NCBI GenBank assembly: GCA_023614405.1
Contig: CM042694.1
Coordinates: forward strand, 351,124,010 to 351,188,009
Origin: Avena insularis
Taxonomy: Eukaryota > Streptophyta > Magnoliopsida > Poales > Poaceae
Length of the DNA: 64,000 bases
Direction: 5' to 3'
Below the pieces are notes generated by a model. It worked only from the letters and a program-made list of their open reading frames with translations. It searched no databases and was not told the origin of the DNA. Positions 10,000-22,541 of this stretch are shown piece by piece. Positions within the stretch are counted from its first letter, which is position 1. Each line of letters starts with the position of its first letter. The position numbers and the translations under genes were made by a program.

Positions 10000-11240
10000 A
10001 GGATTTATTTTCCCGAGAGCAAGCATGGTGAATATGCCTCGAAATGCCATAAGCCTAGTTTCTAGACAAAGTTTATTCATGTTTCACTTACAATTACGAA
10101 CTTCTTTGAGTTCTCATGGTTTCCTAGCGAACTTCACATTATTAAACTAATTTAAGCTGATTTATCAATGTTAGATAAAATTTGAACTATGAGTAAGTAG
10201 TAGATTGCTCTTAAAGTTATACAAGTATCTTTTGAAGGTACCCACACCCAGACTGTTAATATATCAGAAACCAATGAATTTGTTGAATTCAACTTCTTAC
10301 TAAGCATTTGCATGTACAAAATTTGTCTTTTATTTGAAAACAATAAAAAAACATTGCACGGTGACCTCTGACTTGTCCTACTTGCTGCGAAAAATGATTA
10401 TTATCAAGAGAGTTCGCATATAAAAAACAATGTAATTGAAAATATGGCCTGCCATGTATGAACATATCCTTAGGCTTCAGACTGAAGACAAGCTAAATGT
10501 CCTTATATGTGTACACCATACTTTATGGTAGTGTTCCCATATTTGGTAGATGAGTGCATCTTGGCACAGTGAACAATAATGCTACCAGTACTGGGAGTTT
10601 GCAAAATTTAGGAATAAAAAATCATTTTCAAATTTGAACTATAATTAAACATGATAGAATGCTCTTAAAAAGTTACAAACATCCTTTGAGTCTTTATGGT
10701 ACCGAGGCAGTCAATACTTCAAAAACCAACAAGAGTTCTATAGGATTAAAATTCTTGCTATGAATATGCATGTTGACAATTTGATCCTCACTAGCTATGA
10801 ACAAAAATAATAAAAAACCTAAAAATGAAGCCTTCTTCATGGCGTCCTCTTGCGTGTACTACTATTTGCACTGGAAAATAATTAATAACTGTGAGTCATC
10901 ATAAATTACAAAATAATAGTTACACAATATATATGGCCCACGGTGTATGAACACTCTTGGGTTTCAAGCCGAACAACAAAGGTAACAACCATATGCACAT
11001 CATATTGTATTGTAATGTTCCTATATTTGGTAGATGTGTGCATCTTGGCAAGGTTAAAAATGGTGGCAACCATAGTTTCCAACTTATAGGAACAATAAAA
11101 CTGAAAGCGACAAGATTTTTCCTATAAGCAAGTATGAAGAAAAATGGCTCAGAGTACCACAACAACAACCCTAGTTTTTAGACAAAGCATGGACCTTGAT
11201 ACACTTACGATTGATTACCAAGTTTTATGAGTTCTCAAGG
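10000..11240 (+). repeat. Old, long repeat units bordering the 375-bp array
   Basis: Blocks recur here at spacings of about 455-485 bp: ttgctcttaaa with following sequence at 10197 and 10652, a gtatgaac...cttcag/tttcaag block at 10456 and 10945, and ttcccatatttggtagatg-like strings at 10535 and 11018. The tagacaaag block at 10062 recurs at 11186. They share the words tgtatgaacactcttgggtt, catatttggtaga and the caagccgaac type with the 375-bp units that follow, so they look like an older, longer version of the same repeat. Confidence 0.6.
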
Positions 11241-13565
11241 TTCCTAGCCAACTATTTTTCTTTCTTAATTTTAGGGTCTTCATGCTAAATGTATGGACAT
11301 CGATGTAATTTTACCTTTTTAGGTCCTTGATGTAAAATGTACTTTCACCGTCCATGTAAAATTCGAACCTAGAAGCAAGTGGTAAAATTTAAAAGTTTTT
11401 AAGATTATTAGTTGTCAATGAGTATGCACATTCTTGGAGTTTCAAGCCGAAAGACCATGGTCATGGCCATATCAACATCACACTTTATGCTGATGATGAT
11501 CCCATATTCAAGAATTTGTATGCCACCAAATTTGGCCATATATTTTGAAAACAAACGAATAGGAAGTAGCGGTATGAAGAGTATGGCTCGATCAGGTGCT
11601 CTCTCGAGAATGAGCCAAATCCGACTATTTTATTTCTTTGCTTAATTTTGGGGTACTTCATGCTAAATGTAAGGATCTCGATGTAATTTCCCCCTTTTAA
11701 GGTCTTTGATGTAAATTATACTCCTACCGTTCGTGTAAAATTCGAACCTAAAAGCAAGTGGTAAAATTTTAAACATATTTAAGATTATTAGCTATCGATG
11801 AGTATGAACATTCTTGGGTTTCAAGCCGAACGACCAAGGTCATGGACATATCTACATCAGATTTTATGTTGATGATTCGTGATCCCATGTCCATGAATTT
11901 TCATGCCGCTAACTCTGGCCATATATTTTGAAAACAAACGAAGAGATAGTCGTATGAAGAGTATGGCTCGATGAGGTTCTCTCTCGAGGAGCCAAACATG
12001 ACTATTTTCCCTGCTTAATTTTAGGGTGCTTCGTGCTAAATGTATGGACCTCGATGTAATTTTACCCTTTTTAGGTCCTTGCTGTAAAATGTACTCCCAC
12101 TGTCCATGTAAAATTCAAACACAAAAGAAAGTGGTAAAATTTAAACGTATTTAAGCTTATTAGTTGTCAATGAGAATGAACATTCTTGCATTTCAAGCCG
12201 AACGACCAAGGTCATGGCCATATCTACATCATACTTTATGCCGATGATTCGTGATCCCATATCCAAGAATTTGCATGACACAAAATTTGGCCATATATTT
12301 TGAAATCAAACGAAGAGGAAGTAGTACGGAGAGTATGGCTTGGTTAGGTTCTTTCTCGAGAAGGAGCCAAACCCGACTATTTTCCTTTGCTTAATTTTAA
12401 GGCGTGGTTCATGCTAAATTTTTGTACCTCGATGTAATTTCCCCCTTTTAGGTCCTTGATGAAAACAAACGAAGAGGAAGAAGTACTATGAAGAGTACGA
12501 CTCGATCAGCTGCTCTCTCGAGAAGTAGCCGAACCAGACTGTTTTATTTGCTTAATTTTAGGGTACTTGATGCTAAATATATGGACCTCGATTTAATTTC
12601 CCCTTTTTAGGTCCTTGATGTAAAATGTACTCCTACCGTCCGTGTAAAATTCAAACCTACAAGCTAGTGGTAAAAGTTAAACGAATTTAAAGTTAGTTGT
12701 GAATGAGTATGAACAATCTTGGATTTCAAGCCGAACGGCTAAGGTCATGGCCATATCTACATCATACTTTACATTGATGATTCATGATCCCATATCCAAG
12801 AATTTCATGCCGCCAAATTGGGCCATATTTTGAAAACAAACGAAGAGGGCAGTAGTACGAAGAGTATGGCCCCACTAGCTGCTGCCTCGAGAAGGAGCCG
12901 AACCTGACTGTTTTCCCTGCTTAATTTTAGGGTGCTCCATGGTAATTAAATGTATAGACCTCGATGTAATTTTACATTTTTTAGGTCCTTGCTATAAAAT
13001 GTACTCCCACCATCCGTGTAAAATTTGAACATAAAAGCAAGTGGTAAAATTTAAACGTAATTAAGCTTATTAGTTGTCAATGAATATGCAAATTCTTGCA
13101 TTTCAAGCTGAACGACCAGGGTCATACATATCTACATCATACTTTATATGCTGATGATTCATGATCCCATAGTGGAGAATTTGCATGCCGCCAAATTTGG
13201 CCATATTTTGAAAACAAACGAAGAGGAAGTAGTATGAAGAGTATGGCTCAGTCAGCTACTCTCTCTAGAAGGAGCAAAACATGAAGGTTTTCCCTGCTTA
13301 ATTTTAGGGTGCTTCGTTCTAAATGTATGAACCTCGATGTAATTTTACCTTTTTTAGATCTTTGATGTAAAATGTACTTCGACCGTCCATGTAAAATTCG
13401 AACCTAAAAGCAAGTTGTAAAATTTAAACATATTTAAGATTATTATTTGTAGATGAGTATGAACATTCTTGTATTTCAAGACGAACGACCAAGGTCATGG
13501 CCATATCTACATCATACTTTATGCCGATGATTCGTGATCCCATATCCAAGAATTTGCATGCCCCC
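11241..13565 (+). repeat. Tandem array of about 375-bp units, left part
   Basis: The anchor cttaattttagggtgcttc starts at 11264, 11641, 12014, 12390, 12551, 12920 and 13297. Spacings are 377, 373, 376, 161, 369 and 377. The short 161-bp unit has lost its middle, jumping from 'ggtccttgatg' straight to 'aaaacaaacgaagagg'. Each unit contains, in order, the anchor, acctcgatgtaattt, ggtccttgatgtaaaatgta, a gaacattcttg...caagccgaacgacc block, ccatatctacatcatacttt, gatcccatatccaagaattt, and a gaagagtatggctcgat block. Units are AT-rich and non-coding. I do not recognise a named Triticeae satellite. Confidence 0.85.
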
Positions 13566-16500
13566 TGTAACATCCCAAAACTTCAATCCAAGAGTATCAA
13601 AGATCAAATCATCCAAATTTAGGATTAACAAAAACTTTTCCATATTTAAAATAAAAGCATTCATATATGTGAGCATTTAAAATAGGAGTTATTTTGAAGT
13701 GCCATGATTGTGTGATCCTTTGCTTCTAAAATGTTTCTTAAGGGAATTAAACATCATCTACATCATTCCCAAACTTTTCCTAAAAGAAATCAAATAAAAA
13801 AGAATTAAAATAAAGGAATGGTCATTTGGACAAATTTAACTCTCATGCCTACTTTGGCTATTCCTAGTACTCAATTCTTAAAAGAAACAATTCTTGATCT
13901 TTGCACCCCTTGCTAGTACACATAATGAGGTACCAAGGACCACCTTTTGATCTTCTAAAAACATTCTGGAAACTATTTTAAATGGCAGTTCAAAATTGAA
14001 TCTAATGCATATGCATAGATCACCCCTATTTCAAAAACCATCTAATTGAGCACCATTTTCAAAACCCTTGCAACCAGAGACTACCTAGCACTAGTGGAGA
14101 TCACCCAAAAATTTTGAACTCAAAATTCAAAACTTTTTCTCTTGCAGCCATTTCATCAAACAACTTGTGTGCACAAATCTGGCCAAAATTAAAACACTGT
14201 TTTGAGCAAAGGATCTTGGTCACCATTTGTGCCTAACCTTGTCCCTTGTTCCTCAAGACCAGCCCTACCTTTTGCTAGCCCGGCCACACACGTGCACACG
14301 ACCAAATGGTCATGGCCATTAAGGCCGAGCACCTTGAGCACCCCCATTTGGCGACATCGCGCCACAACACCGCCAACTTCCTCGCCATGTCTAGGAGGTA
14401 GCCAAGACCGCCTCTCGTCCCTTGCCCGAGCCAAGAGCAGCCATGGACCGCCGGAGAAACCGCTACCAGTGCCACTGCAGACCATGCCGACGCCGCTGCA
14501 GAGCGCCAGATCGCCTCGTGCACAAGCCACCTCGACACCAGCTCACCTCGCTCGCCTCGACCTAGAGAACACCCGAGACACCCCGTCACGCCGCCCAAAG
14601 CCCCAGCCACCGTCGCCGTGGACACCGCCGCCTCGCCTCTCGAGCGCCACCTCACCCCGATCAGATACCACCGCCCCTACGGCCGCATTGAAGCGCTTAG
14701 AGCACCGCCAGGGACCGCCAATGATCGCCATCCCAGCCATGACGCTTAGCTCGCCATAGCCATGTCGCCACCGTCGACCGCCCATCCTTCGGTCTCACCA
14801 TCGAGCCTATAAAAGGAGCCTCCCGTAACCAAAGACTCACACCATTCCACTCCCTCACCTCTCGAACCTCACCCACCTCTCGGGAGCAAGTGGGCAGCAA
14901 CTTCATGGAATTGGGCCGCCGCCGCCTCTGGAGAAGAAGGGTGCCGTTGATTCCGCCACCCCAAGCTCCGCATGACCACGCCGCCTCGCCGTCTGCCTTC
15001 CACTTTCGCGCATCGCCGACCCTGCTGGAGCCCTGGTATGCCCCCAGTAGACCCCCACCGAGCCGCTAGGGTTTGAGCTCGCCGGCGACCCGTCCGTCGT
15101 CGACGACGACCCTCAGCCGTAGATCTAGCTTCTAATCGCATGGCCCACAACGCAGCGTCGGCCGTGTGTTAAGTGCTTGACAAGCGGGATCCCCTGTCGG
15201 TGAGCCTCGCCTGGCGCCACTGGGCCGGCCCATTTCCTTTCCCGCGCAAGCCCGTAGATTCAAATTAGGATTTTTCTTTTTAGTTAGAATATAGTTTCTG
15301 TCCAGTGTTTCAAAATTCAATTCTGTGAGTTTGACAAATCCAAATTGCATGAAACCAATTTTTTCTGAAAGGTATTGAAATGCTCTATCCAAGCCCGTTG
15401 GATTTAATTCATTTAAAGTTATAGATTTCTCCTAATAAAAATAAGAAGACAGAAGCTTTTGCAACTTGAAACATTTTTGTAAAATCAACCAAGTTAGCTT
15501 TTGAGTTGATTCCAACTCTCAAAAATCACATCTCATCATATCTATCCAAATATGTAATAATATTAAGGTTTACAGACAGTGACTTTGGACTAGTACCAAA
15601 ATAATGCTATATAGGCATTTCTAGTCACTTTAAATCATTAAATAATAAACTTAAACCAAAGTAATAGTAATCCAACCTTTAAATCTCATTCCCACAGGTT
15701 AGAATATGTGGTGAGGACATGTGTCCACATGATCCCATATTTTGGTGGTGAATATTAAATTATGGTTATTTTTTCAAGGAGTAGAAATTACTTTTCCAAA
15801 ATAAAAAGGTGGAAACTATTGAATTAAACTTGTGATGTTTTGGATGATAATAGATCATCAATTGTGTGGTTTAGAATACTACTTAGCCTAAGTTAAGTAT
15901 TGTTTGGTGATTGTGCCCTACCTATGTATTTCTAGACGATAGTACCGACCAAGCCTTCGAGGAGGAGGAGTTCTACCAAGAAGAAGAAGAAAACTTCAAC
16001 CACTGCACCAACCAAGGCAAGCTATTAGTGGCAAGATAATCCTTGCAAACATGCTTTAGTAAGCTATTGTAGCAAGCTAGAATAAAACTAGATAGTTTAG
16101 TAAAGATGCCTTAAGCATACTTTGATCACACCCCCTTAGTTGACACAAAGTTCTTTAATTAATTTTGAAGGTAGCATAAAGAGTATAAAACTTGACCTAA
16201 TTAGAAACCCTTAGATGTCATTCTATGGCATGAGATTGATCCCACCTTTCCACCTTAGTGAACACTCTTAACCTAGTGTTTTAGAATAAATCAAACTTGA
16301 TTCACTTTAGATGGGAACACTTGGTGAAAATGAGTTATGAAAACCTTGGAATGATGAGTCATTCTATTGAGATGTTTTGACATGTGTTGAGAAACACAAC
16401 GGGTTTATGATGATGAAAATGATGAGGCCTGAGCCTTAACCCTTTTATAAAACCGATGGTTGGATTCGGATGCGATACCATTCCAAATTTACCGTACAAC

Positions 16501-17430
16501 CACATTACCTGAATTGGGTAAGGCTTAGCTGGAAATTTATATGCATTAGTATTAGTTCCCTCACGGGAGAGGTTTGAGCTGAGACTACCTCTCAATGATG
16601 ACCACCTATGCAGTGCCCAAGATGACTGATGGTCATGGTTGGGAGGCCATGCTCATAGGAGAGGTGCTTGTACTAGGGTGTGTAAAGGGAAGGTTATGTT
16701 TGATTATCTGCATACCAAGTATGATGATTCGTGGTTATCCCCGATGGATGTATCGAATCTTGTGGTGAAAGTGTACCACTTCTACAGAGTGTCAAACTAT
16801 TCGAATAGCCGCGTCCGCGGTTATGGACAGTTGGAATGGCCATACTGTTTCATTGTCAGATGTTTTCTAAATACCATGAAATGAATGATGACTTTTGACT
16901 TGACCACAACAGGGTTGTGTTAATGAAATTAGCTTCCCAACTTAGGTGATTCTAGAACTTTACTTTATCTTTTCTTGCTTCAGAACTCAGCTTAGGTTTC
17001 AAAATTAACTTAATAGTTATTCTTTCAATTCAGCAATTTAACTTAGAATTATAACCCTTGCTAGTAGTAGTTTGCGAGTACTTAAAGAGTACTCATGGCT
17101 TTTGTCCCTGGATATTATCATGGCCAGACTATGAAGGAGAGTATCCAGATGATGGTCAGCAGGACGGCTATGATAACTAGGATATCTGCCTTCGTCAGCA
17201 TTGCCTGTGCCCCTGAAGATGGACCCCACCGCTACGCTATCGTTTATTTCCGCTGCTTGTTGTATTAAAGACTGGATCAGGAGATCCTTATTTGTGTAAA
17301 ACCTTATGTATGGTTTGTAATGGATGATGTACTATGATATCCACTCTGTTATGTCTCGCAAAAATGGTAATCCTTGGATTGCGAGTTATGGCATAACGGG
17401 CATCTGGGATTAAAAATCCGGGTGTTGACA
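13566..17430 (+). mobile_element. Solo LTR, 3865 bp, same superfamily type as element B
   Basis: It begins TGTAACATCCCAAAACTTCA and ends TTAAAAATCCGGGTGTTGACA, the same ends as the element B LTRs. The 5-bp duplication ccccc flanks it on both sides (13561-13565 and 17431-17435), so it is a complete solo LTR left by recombination between two LTRs. Order inside: AT-rich U3-like part, a GC-rich block at about 14190-15250 with a TATA box, an intron-like AT-rich stretch, an acidic-peptide-coding-like block near 15940-16015 (gaggaggaggagttctac), and a conserved tail. GC-rich frames in it (for example 14202-14759) are not treated as genes. Confidence 0.92.
14808..14815 (+). promoter_or_regulatory. 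TATA box of the solo LTR
   Basis: TATAAAAG lies 1242 bp into the LTR, in the context gagcctataaaaggag. The same octamer occurs at nearly the same LTR position in both LTRs of element B. It probably marks the U3/R border. Confidence 0.75.
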
Positions 17431-18740
17431 CCCCCAAATTTGGCCATATTTTGAAAACAAACAAAGAGGAAGTAGTATGAAGAGTATGACTCGATCAGCT
17501 TCTAGGAGTAAGACATGACTATTTTCCCTGCTTAATTTTAGGGTGCTTCGTGCTAAATGTATGGACCTCGATGTAATTTTACCTCTTTTAGGTCCTTCAT
17601 GTAAAATGTACTCCCACCATCTGTACGTGTAAAATTCGAACCTAAAAGCAAGTGGTAAAATTTAAACGTATTTAAGATTATCAGTTATCGATGAGTATGA
17701 ACATTCTTGGATTTCAAGACAAACGACCAAGGTCATGGACATATCTACATCATACTTTATGCTGATGGTTCCTGATCCCATATCCAAGAATTTGCATGTA
17801 GCCAAGTTTGGCCATATTTTGAAAACAAACAAAGAGGAAGTAGTATGAAGAGTATGGCTCGATTAGCTTTTCTCTCGAGAAGGAGCAAAACATGACTATT
17901 TTCCCTACTTAATTTTAGGGTGCTTCATGCTAAATGTATGGACCTTGATGTAATTTTACCCTTTTTAGGTCCTTGATGTAAAATGTACTCCCACCATCCG
18001 TACGTGTAGAATTCAAACCTAAAAGCAACTATAAAAATTTAAACATATTTAAGATTATTAGTTGTCGATAAGTATGAACATTCTTTGATTTCAAGACGAA
18101 CGACCAAGGTCATGGCCATATCTACATCATACTTTATGCTGATGATTCATGATCCCATATACAAGAATTTGCAAGCGGCCAAATTTTGCCATATTTTGAA
18201 AACAAACGAACAGGAAGTAGTATGAAGAGTATGGCTCGATCAGCTTTTCTCTCGAGAAGGAGCAAAATATGACTATTTTCCCTGCTTAATTTTAGGGTGC
18301 TTCGTGCTAAATGTATGGACCTCGATAAAATTTTACCTCTTTAGGTCCTTGATTTAAAATATAATCCCTCTGTCCTTACGTGTAAAATTCGAACCTAAAA
18401 GCAAGTGGTAAAATTTAAACATATTTAATTTTATTAGTTGTCGATGAGTATGAACATTCTTGGATTTCAAGCCGAACGACTAAGGTCATGGCCATATCTA
18501 CATCATACTTTATGCTGATGATGATCCCATGTCCAAGAATTTTCATGTCACCAAATTTGGCCATATATTTTGAAAACAAACGAAGATAAAGTAGTATGAA
18601 GAGTATGCCTCTGCTCTCTCGAGAAGGAGCCGGACCCGACTATTTCCCTTGTTTAATTTTAGGGTGCTTCATGCTAAATGTAAGGACCTCTATGTAATTT
18701 TCTCCATTTTTAGGTCCTTGATGTAAATTGTACTCCCACC
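17431..18740 (+). repeat. Tandem array of about 375-bp units, right part
   Basis: This continues the array after the solo LTR. Anchors lie at 17531, 17908, 18285 and about 18652, spaced 377, 377 and 367. Removing the LTR and one ccccc copy leaves 364 bp between anchors 13297 and 17531, so the LTR sits inside one unit. All units run in the same orientation. Confidence 0.85.
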
Positions 18741-18910
18741 ATCCGTGATGTTCCCATATTTGGGAGTAAATGAGTGAATCATGTCATGGTAACAATGTTG
18801 CCACTTGGAGTTTCCAACCATTGGATAAATGTAGCACGAAAACATGACTATATACATTCTATTCTAGATAAATATGAGAATATTATATGGATCAGAGGGA
18901 GTAGTATATA
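18741..18910 (+). repeat. Right edge of the array plus a Stowaway-like end
   Basis: From 18745 the sequence switches to the older unit type (gatgttcccatatttggga, then cacttggagtttccaacca), matching about 10535-10620 and 11010-11090. At about 18880-18905 the words tatggatcagagggagtag look like a truncated Stowaway right end. Confidence 0.5.
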
Positions 18911-19352
18911 TGCATTCAAAACAAATTGTGTTTGCTCTCTCCTTTAGTGCGGCATCACCATCCCCACACGCAAAGCAAATTTGAGGACATCTCTAACTTT
19001 TTTCATCGGCACAGTGTGATTTGCTATCCCTAGCTACCTACCGGAAAAAATAGTAGCGCCTCAAACTAAGGGCCAACGTTGCAGGCTGGAGCGTTTAAGA
19101 AATATTTCTATTTTTCTGTTATTATTCCTTTTTTGTATAAGCGTCTATGTTAACGTCCCGCGTTAGTTTTTCCCTAATATACCGGGTCGGAGTAGTCGAT
19201 TCGACAACCGGAGGAGAACCATCCTGCGCCCCTCATCGTCTTCCTCTGCCGCTCCGGCCACTTGTATACCATCGTAGCCCCTTTCCACCCTTGCAGAAAG
19301 GTAGAAACCACCAACCCATCCCGACTAATCTTCCGCAGTACTCTTCCACGGA

Positions 19353-22003
19353 ATGACATCTGGAGCGATGAAGCGTAAGATAAGTGAGTGCCACAGCCAG
19401 GCAATCGGATTTGGCAACCTCCACTACGGACCGCTGAGCAACATCACCGGTCGCGCCGATCTTCTGAGCACCACTCGCCTGGCTCGCGGCATGGTTGGCA
19501 TGCGTCAAGGTATTGCGGAAGATCCTAGTCTACCGTTTGGTTTGCCCTACCTACTTCACTCTAACCCACAGACATGGCCACTAAACCATGACGAGCAGGT
19601 AAAAATCAGTTTTGCATGATTTTTGTAGGACTCGAATCCGTAGATTCTTTCTGATGGATTGAATTTGGATCAAAGTAATCATGGTACGCAAATTCTTTTG
19701 AACTGCAACCCCCCACCCATTCTTAAATCCCATAGGAATTAGAACATCTACTTGAGGCTCAACTCTCATCATGCCAATCACGTAGTTAGTTTTCCTACGT
19801 TTTATAATCGCATGTTTTTCACTGGCAAACCTACGAAATTCCTATGTTCTTAATCCTGCGATTGAAAAAGGCCCAAGACTTTTGCTTCAGTGTCCCCCCT
19901 CTCCTCCAAACATACTAATCTGAAAACACAAGAACAACCAGGATTGTTGATACCCGTAACGGAAGGTGTATTGGCCAATCAAGGCCAACGTTATATTTTA
20001 AGTTTCATGTGTTTCACAAACACAAGATTTCTATAAAAAGTTGGCTATTTGGTTTACATGAATACAAAAACATAGGATTACTTTAAAACATGGTAAAATC
20101 AAAGTCAAACCTCACGAGAGAGTATATTTATGATGTTATCGTGTCTCTTGGGACCTTATTCTTGTTCTTTGCGCGCGTAGGATTTTGAAAATGAGGTCCA
20201 AGTTGGATATGAAGAATTGCATATGAGTTTTGGAGGATTCTAACCCATAGGATTTTGGAAGATATCAAATTCCTATGGAGTCATTTCTTAGTTCCTATGC
20301 CCTCCATTCCATAAGAATCTAAACATGAGCTCTAACTCATTCTATTTCTCCTTTGAGAAGTCCAATGTGCTCACACTATATTCCTGCAAAACTCCTATGT
20401 TTGTTTCATATTCACCATGCAAATACACCTATTACAAAATTGCTGCATTTTTAATTCCTAATGTGAATTTACTGTACCTACCATATCAATCCTGTGTTTT
20501 TCCTATTCCTACGTTTTTAAAAACCATTGATCGAAAGAGGCCCCTAATCTTGTTAATAAATCATAGGAAAATTGCTTGCGTTTTTTCCTCTGGTCCATTC
20601 CTCTGAGCAGTGCGAGCATAGGAAACTTAACTATTCCTACACTTTTTCTTTAATGCAAATAAGACCTTATTCCTTGGTGTGTTTGTCTGCATGCATTCAT
20701 GATTTATTCATCATGTTTCTGCATCTTTCAGATAGTAGTTTTTCCGCAAAGCTAGTTAGCACTCCCTCCTTTGTCAAACACCTTTCATGCCCCTAGATAT
20801 GAAGAAAATCTATTGCAGGGCATTGACGCATTGCTAATGCCACTAGACAATCCAATAGTAGAAACATTTGTACAAGTTGATGATGAAGGATATGAAAACA
20901 AGGGTAGCTGGGTTTGTGCCAACAAAGAATGGATTGCGATTGCAAAGCACCCGGGGCACTGGTACCTCCAAAACGTCTACATGTTGATATTTATCCATCG
21001 GGTAATCAGTGTTTCCCTGGCCCCCCATGCACTTACCTCTACAAGCACGCGAATATCGAGCTGCTGAAGATACAAATAGCAAAGAAACCATATAGATTTG
21101 ACAACCAATGGCAGTACAGCGTGATGGCGGTGTTTGACAAATTCATTGCTACCAGAGATTTTCCTTGTGACAAGGACTGGATTATCCTTTGAAATGACTA
21201 TCTTGCATCAACAACGTATGTCGATACCATTGCCAAGTGTCTAATCAGTTGTTCTATTGATCACATATATGCGGTGACAGAACTACGAGGAGATGTTCTT
21301 GTCTGAGAACCAAACAAGTGGAGTGAGTCCCATTATTTAAAAGTAAAATTTATAAATTACTTACAACTGCATTGTTCATGATACTTTTGCTAATTGAAAT
21401 GCACACACAGGTATACTTGTAGGCCCACGTGTCATACAAGCTCTAGTAATTGAAGATCCGGCAAACGTCCAAGTTGGTGACGATGCCGAGGCTGATGCTA
21501 TTGCATTATGCAGCTGGTACTTGGCAGAGCTTGGTTGGGATATCCCGTGGATTCACACCAGGGGTGCATGAACCAGTAGCCATGGTAATCCTGTATCATA
21601 CATGGGTAGAGAACTGCTCTCTTATCCCTCGCTCCGCTGCCATGTTTTCCAGAGGGCCCTTAATTTGGATGACTCTGTAGCACCGGACTGGATCAGAAGG
21701 GATAATCTTGAAGGGAGGTCAGTGTTTGTGGGAATTAACCATCAATTCATCCTCGAGCCCCCTACAAACTCCGAACCTAGTGCTACCGATGTTGACCAAG
21801 CTCTGCTAGTGTTCAGAGGAGACTATGTGTTTGCTACACACATGCGCTGCCAACATCGCCCACAACCAGTTCCAAATTGGAGCCGCATGCACGTAAATGG
21901 GGGGGGGGGTACCATAGATTCATCACTTAACTACACTAGAGCGGAACATAGAGAGAAAATGTTCGAGGTGCCAATGTGGCTCGTGCCAATCCTGCCTCAT
22001 TAG
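19353..22003 (+). pseudogene. DUF295/F-box-like gene, at least two exons, decayed
   Basis: Candidate exon 1 ends at 19598 (GAGCAG|GTAAAA). It reads LSNITGRADLLSTTRLARGM, as in a weak F-box helix, then a Leu/Pro-rich LPFGLPYLLH stretch. Exon 2 starts at 20819 after TATTGCAG; both borders are phase 0. Exon 2 resembles DUF295 proteins: a GSWVCANKEWIAIAKHP block, ELLKIQIAKKP, HIYAVTELRGDVLV and, at 21602-22003, DWIRRDNLEGRSVFVGINHQ. In plants such proteins are F-box adaptors or relatives, acting in substrate choice for SCF ligases. The frame breaks near 20990, stops occur at 21190-21192 and about 21304, and a further shift comes before 21602, so the copy appears dead. An 11-base G run (21899-21909) lies near the end. 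The family call is by pattern only. Confidence 0.5.
19599..20818 (+). other. Putative 1.2-kb intron containing MITE-like debris
   Basis: It begins GTAAAA and ends TTGCAG. Inside, words such as tcctacgttttt, aaattcctatg, attgaaaaaggccc (about 19860) and gatcgaaagaggcccc (about 20530) resemble the ends of short grass MITEs similar to the one at 5.0-5.4 kb. Individual element borders could not be set. Confidence 0.4.
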
Positions 22004-22009
22004 AACTAT

Positions 22010-22260
22010 GTGAAGTTTGACCAAAATACCGAAAAGCTGATTATGAGCACTCGCAACATCATTTCTGTAGCTAGTACTTGTCACCATGTAATGTACAATA
22101 CTATGTACATAATACTTTCAAACTGTATTGTAGTATCAGTACTTGCAACATCATTTCCACTATTGCTTGTACTAGGCACCATGTACGTAATAATATACTT
22201 TCATAGTATGTGTTTGATGTTTCCCTATTCAAGCACTCAAGCTGCCATGCCTAATTTTCT
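22010..22260 (+). repeat. Local direct duplication in the 3' flank of the DUF295-like gene
   Basis: A block starting gcaacatcatttc, then cttgt with caccatgta, and ending in atactttca recurs at about 22052 and 22144, roughly 92 bp apart. No coding signal. Confidence 0.45.
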
Positions 22261-22360
22261 AGGCTATTAATTTTTGCATGACAATTAGTAGTATTGTATT
22301 GGTGGCAAGGTTTTCTTTGTCCACAACATTAGTGTAACCTCGTCGCATTTATTCCCTCAC

Positions 22361-22541
22361 CAGCCCCAGCCCCAGCCCCAACCCTCTCTCACATAACACT
22401 CCTTAATTGCCATTGCGCTTCCCTCCATTGACGAGCACCACCACCGCAACTTACTCGTCTTAGGCGGGTTGGCTGCGGGCGACGGGCCCTCCAACCTCAT
22501 CTATAGAGTCGTCGCATCCCTCAGACATCACGGTGGTAGTG
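22361..22541 (+). other. Possible 5' leader exon upstream of the second B3 exon
   Basis: After a short cagccc repeat (about 22366-22383), CT-rich sequence with ccaaccctctctcaca and cttccctccattgacgag precedes a donor-like GTGTG|GTATGT near 22541. The next acceptor-like site on the same strand is TTTTTGCAG at 23204-23212, in front of the B3 exon. This could be a leader exon and intron of one gene; no product is proposed. Confidence 0.25.

Noticed and set aside
14189..15392. Several GC-rich frames in the solo LTR, with equivalents at 28411-29431 and 38173-39113
   Set aside because: They lie in LTR leader sequence, overlap on both strands and differ between LTR copies; no independent gene is supported.
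10000..18840. Regularly spaced repeats considered as a CRISPR array
   Set aside because: Units are about 375 bp and contiguous without unique spacers; the sequence is clearly a plant nuclear genome.
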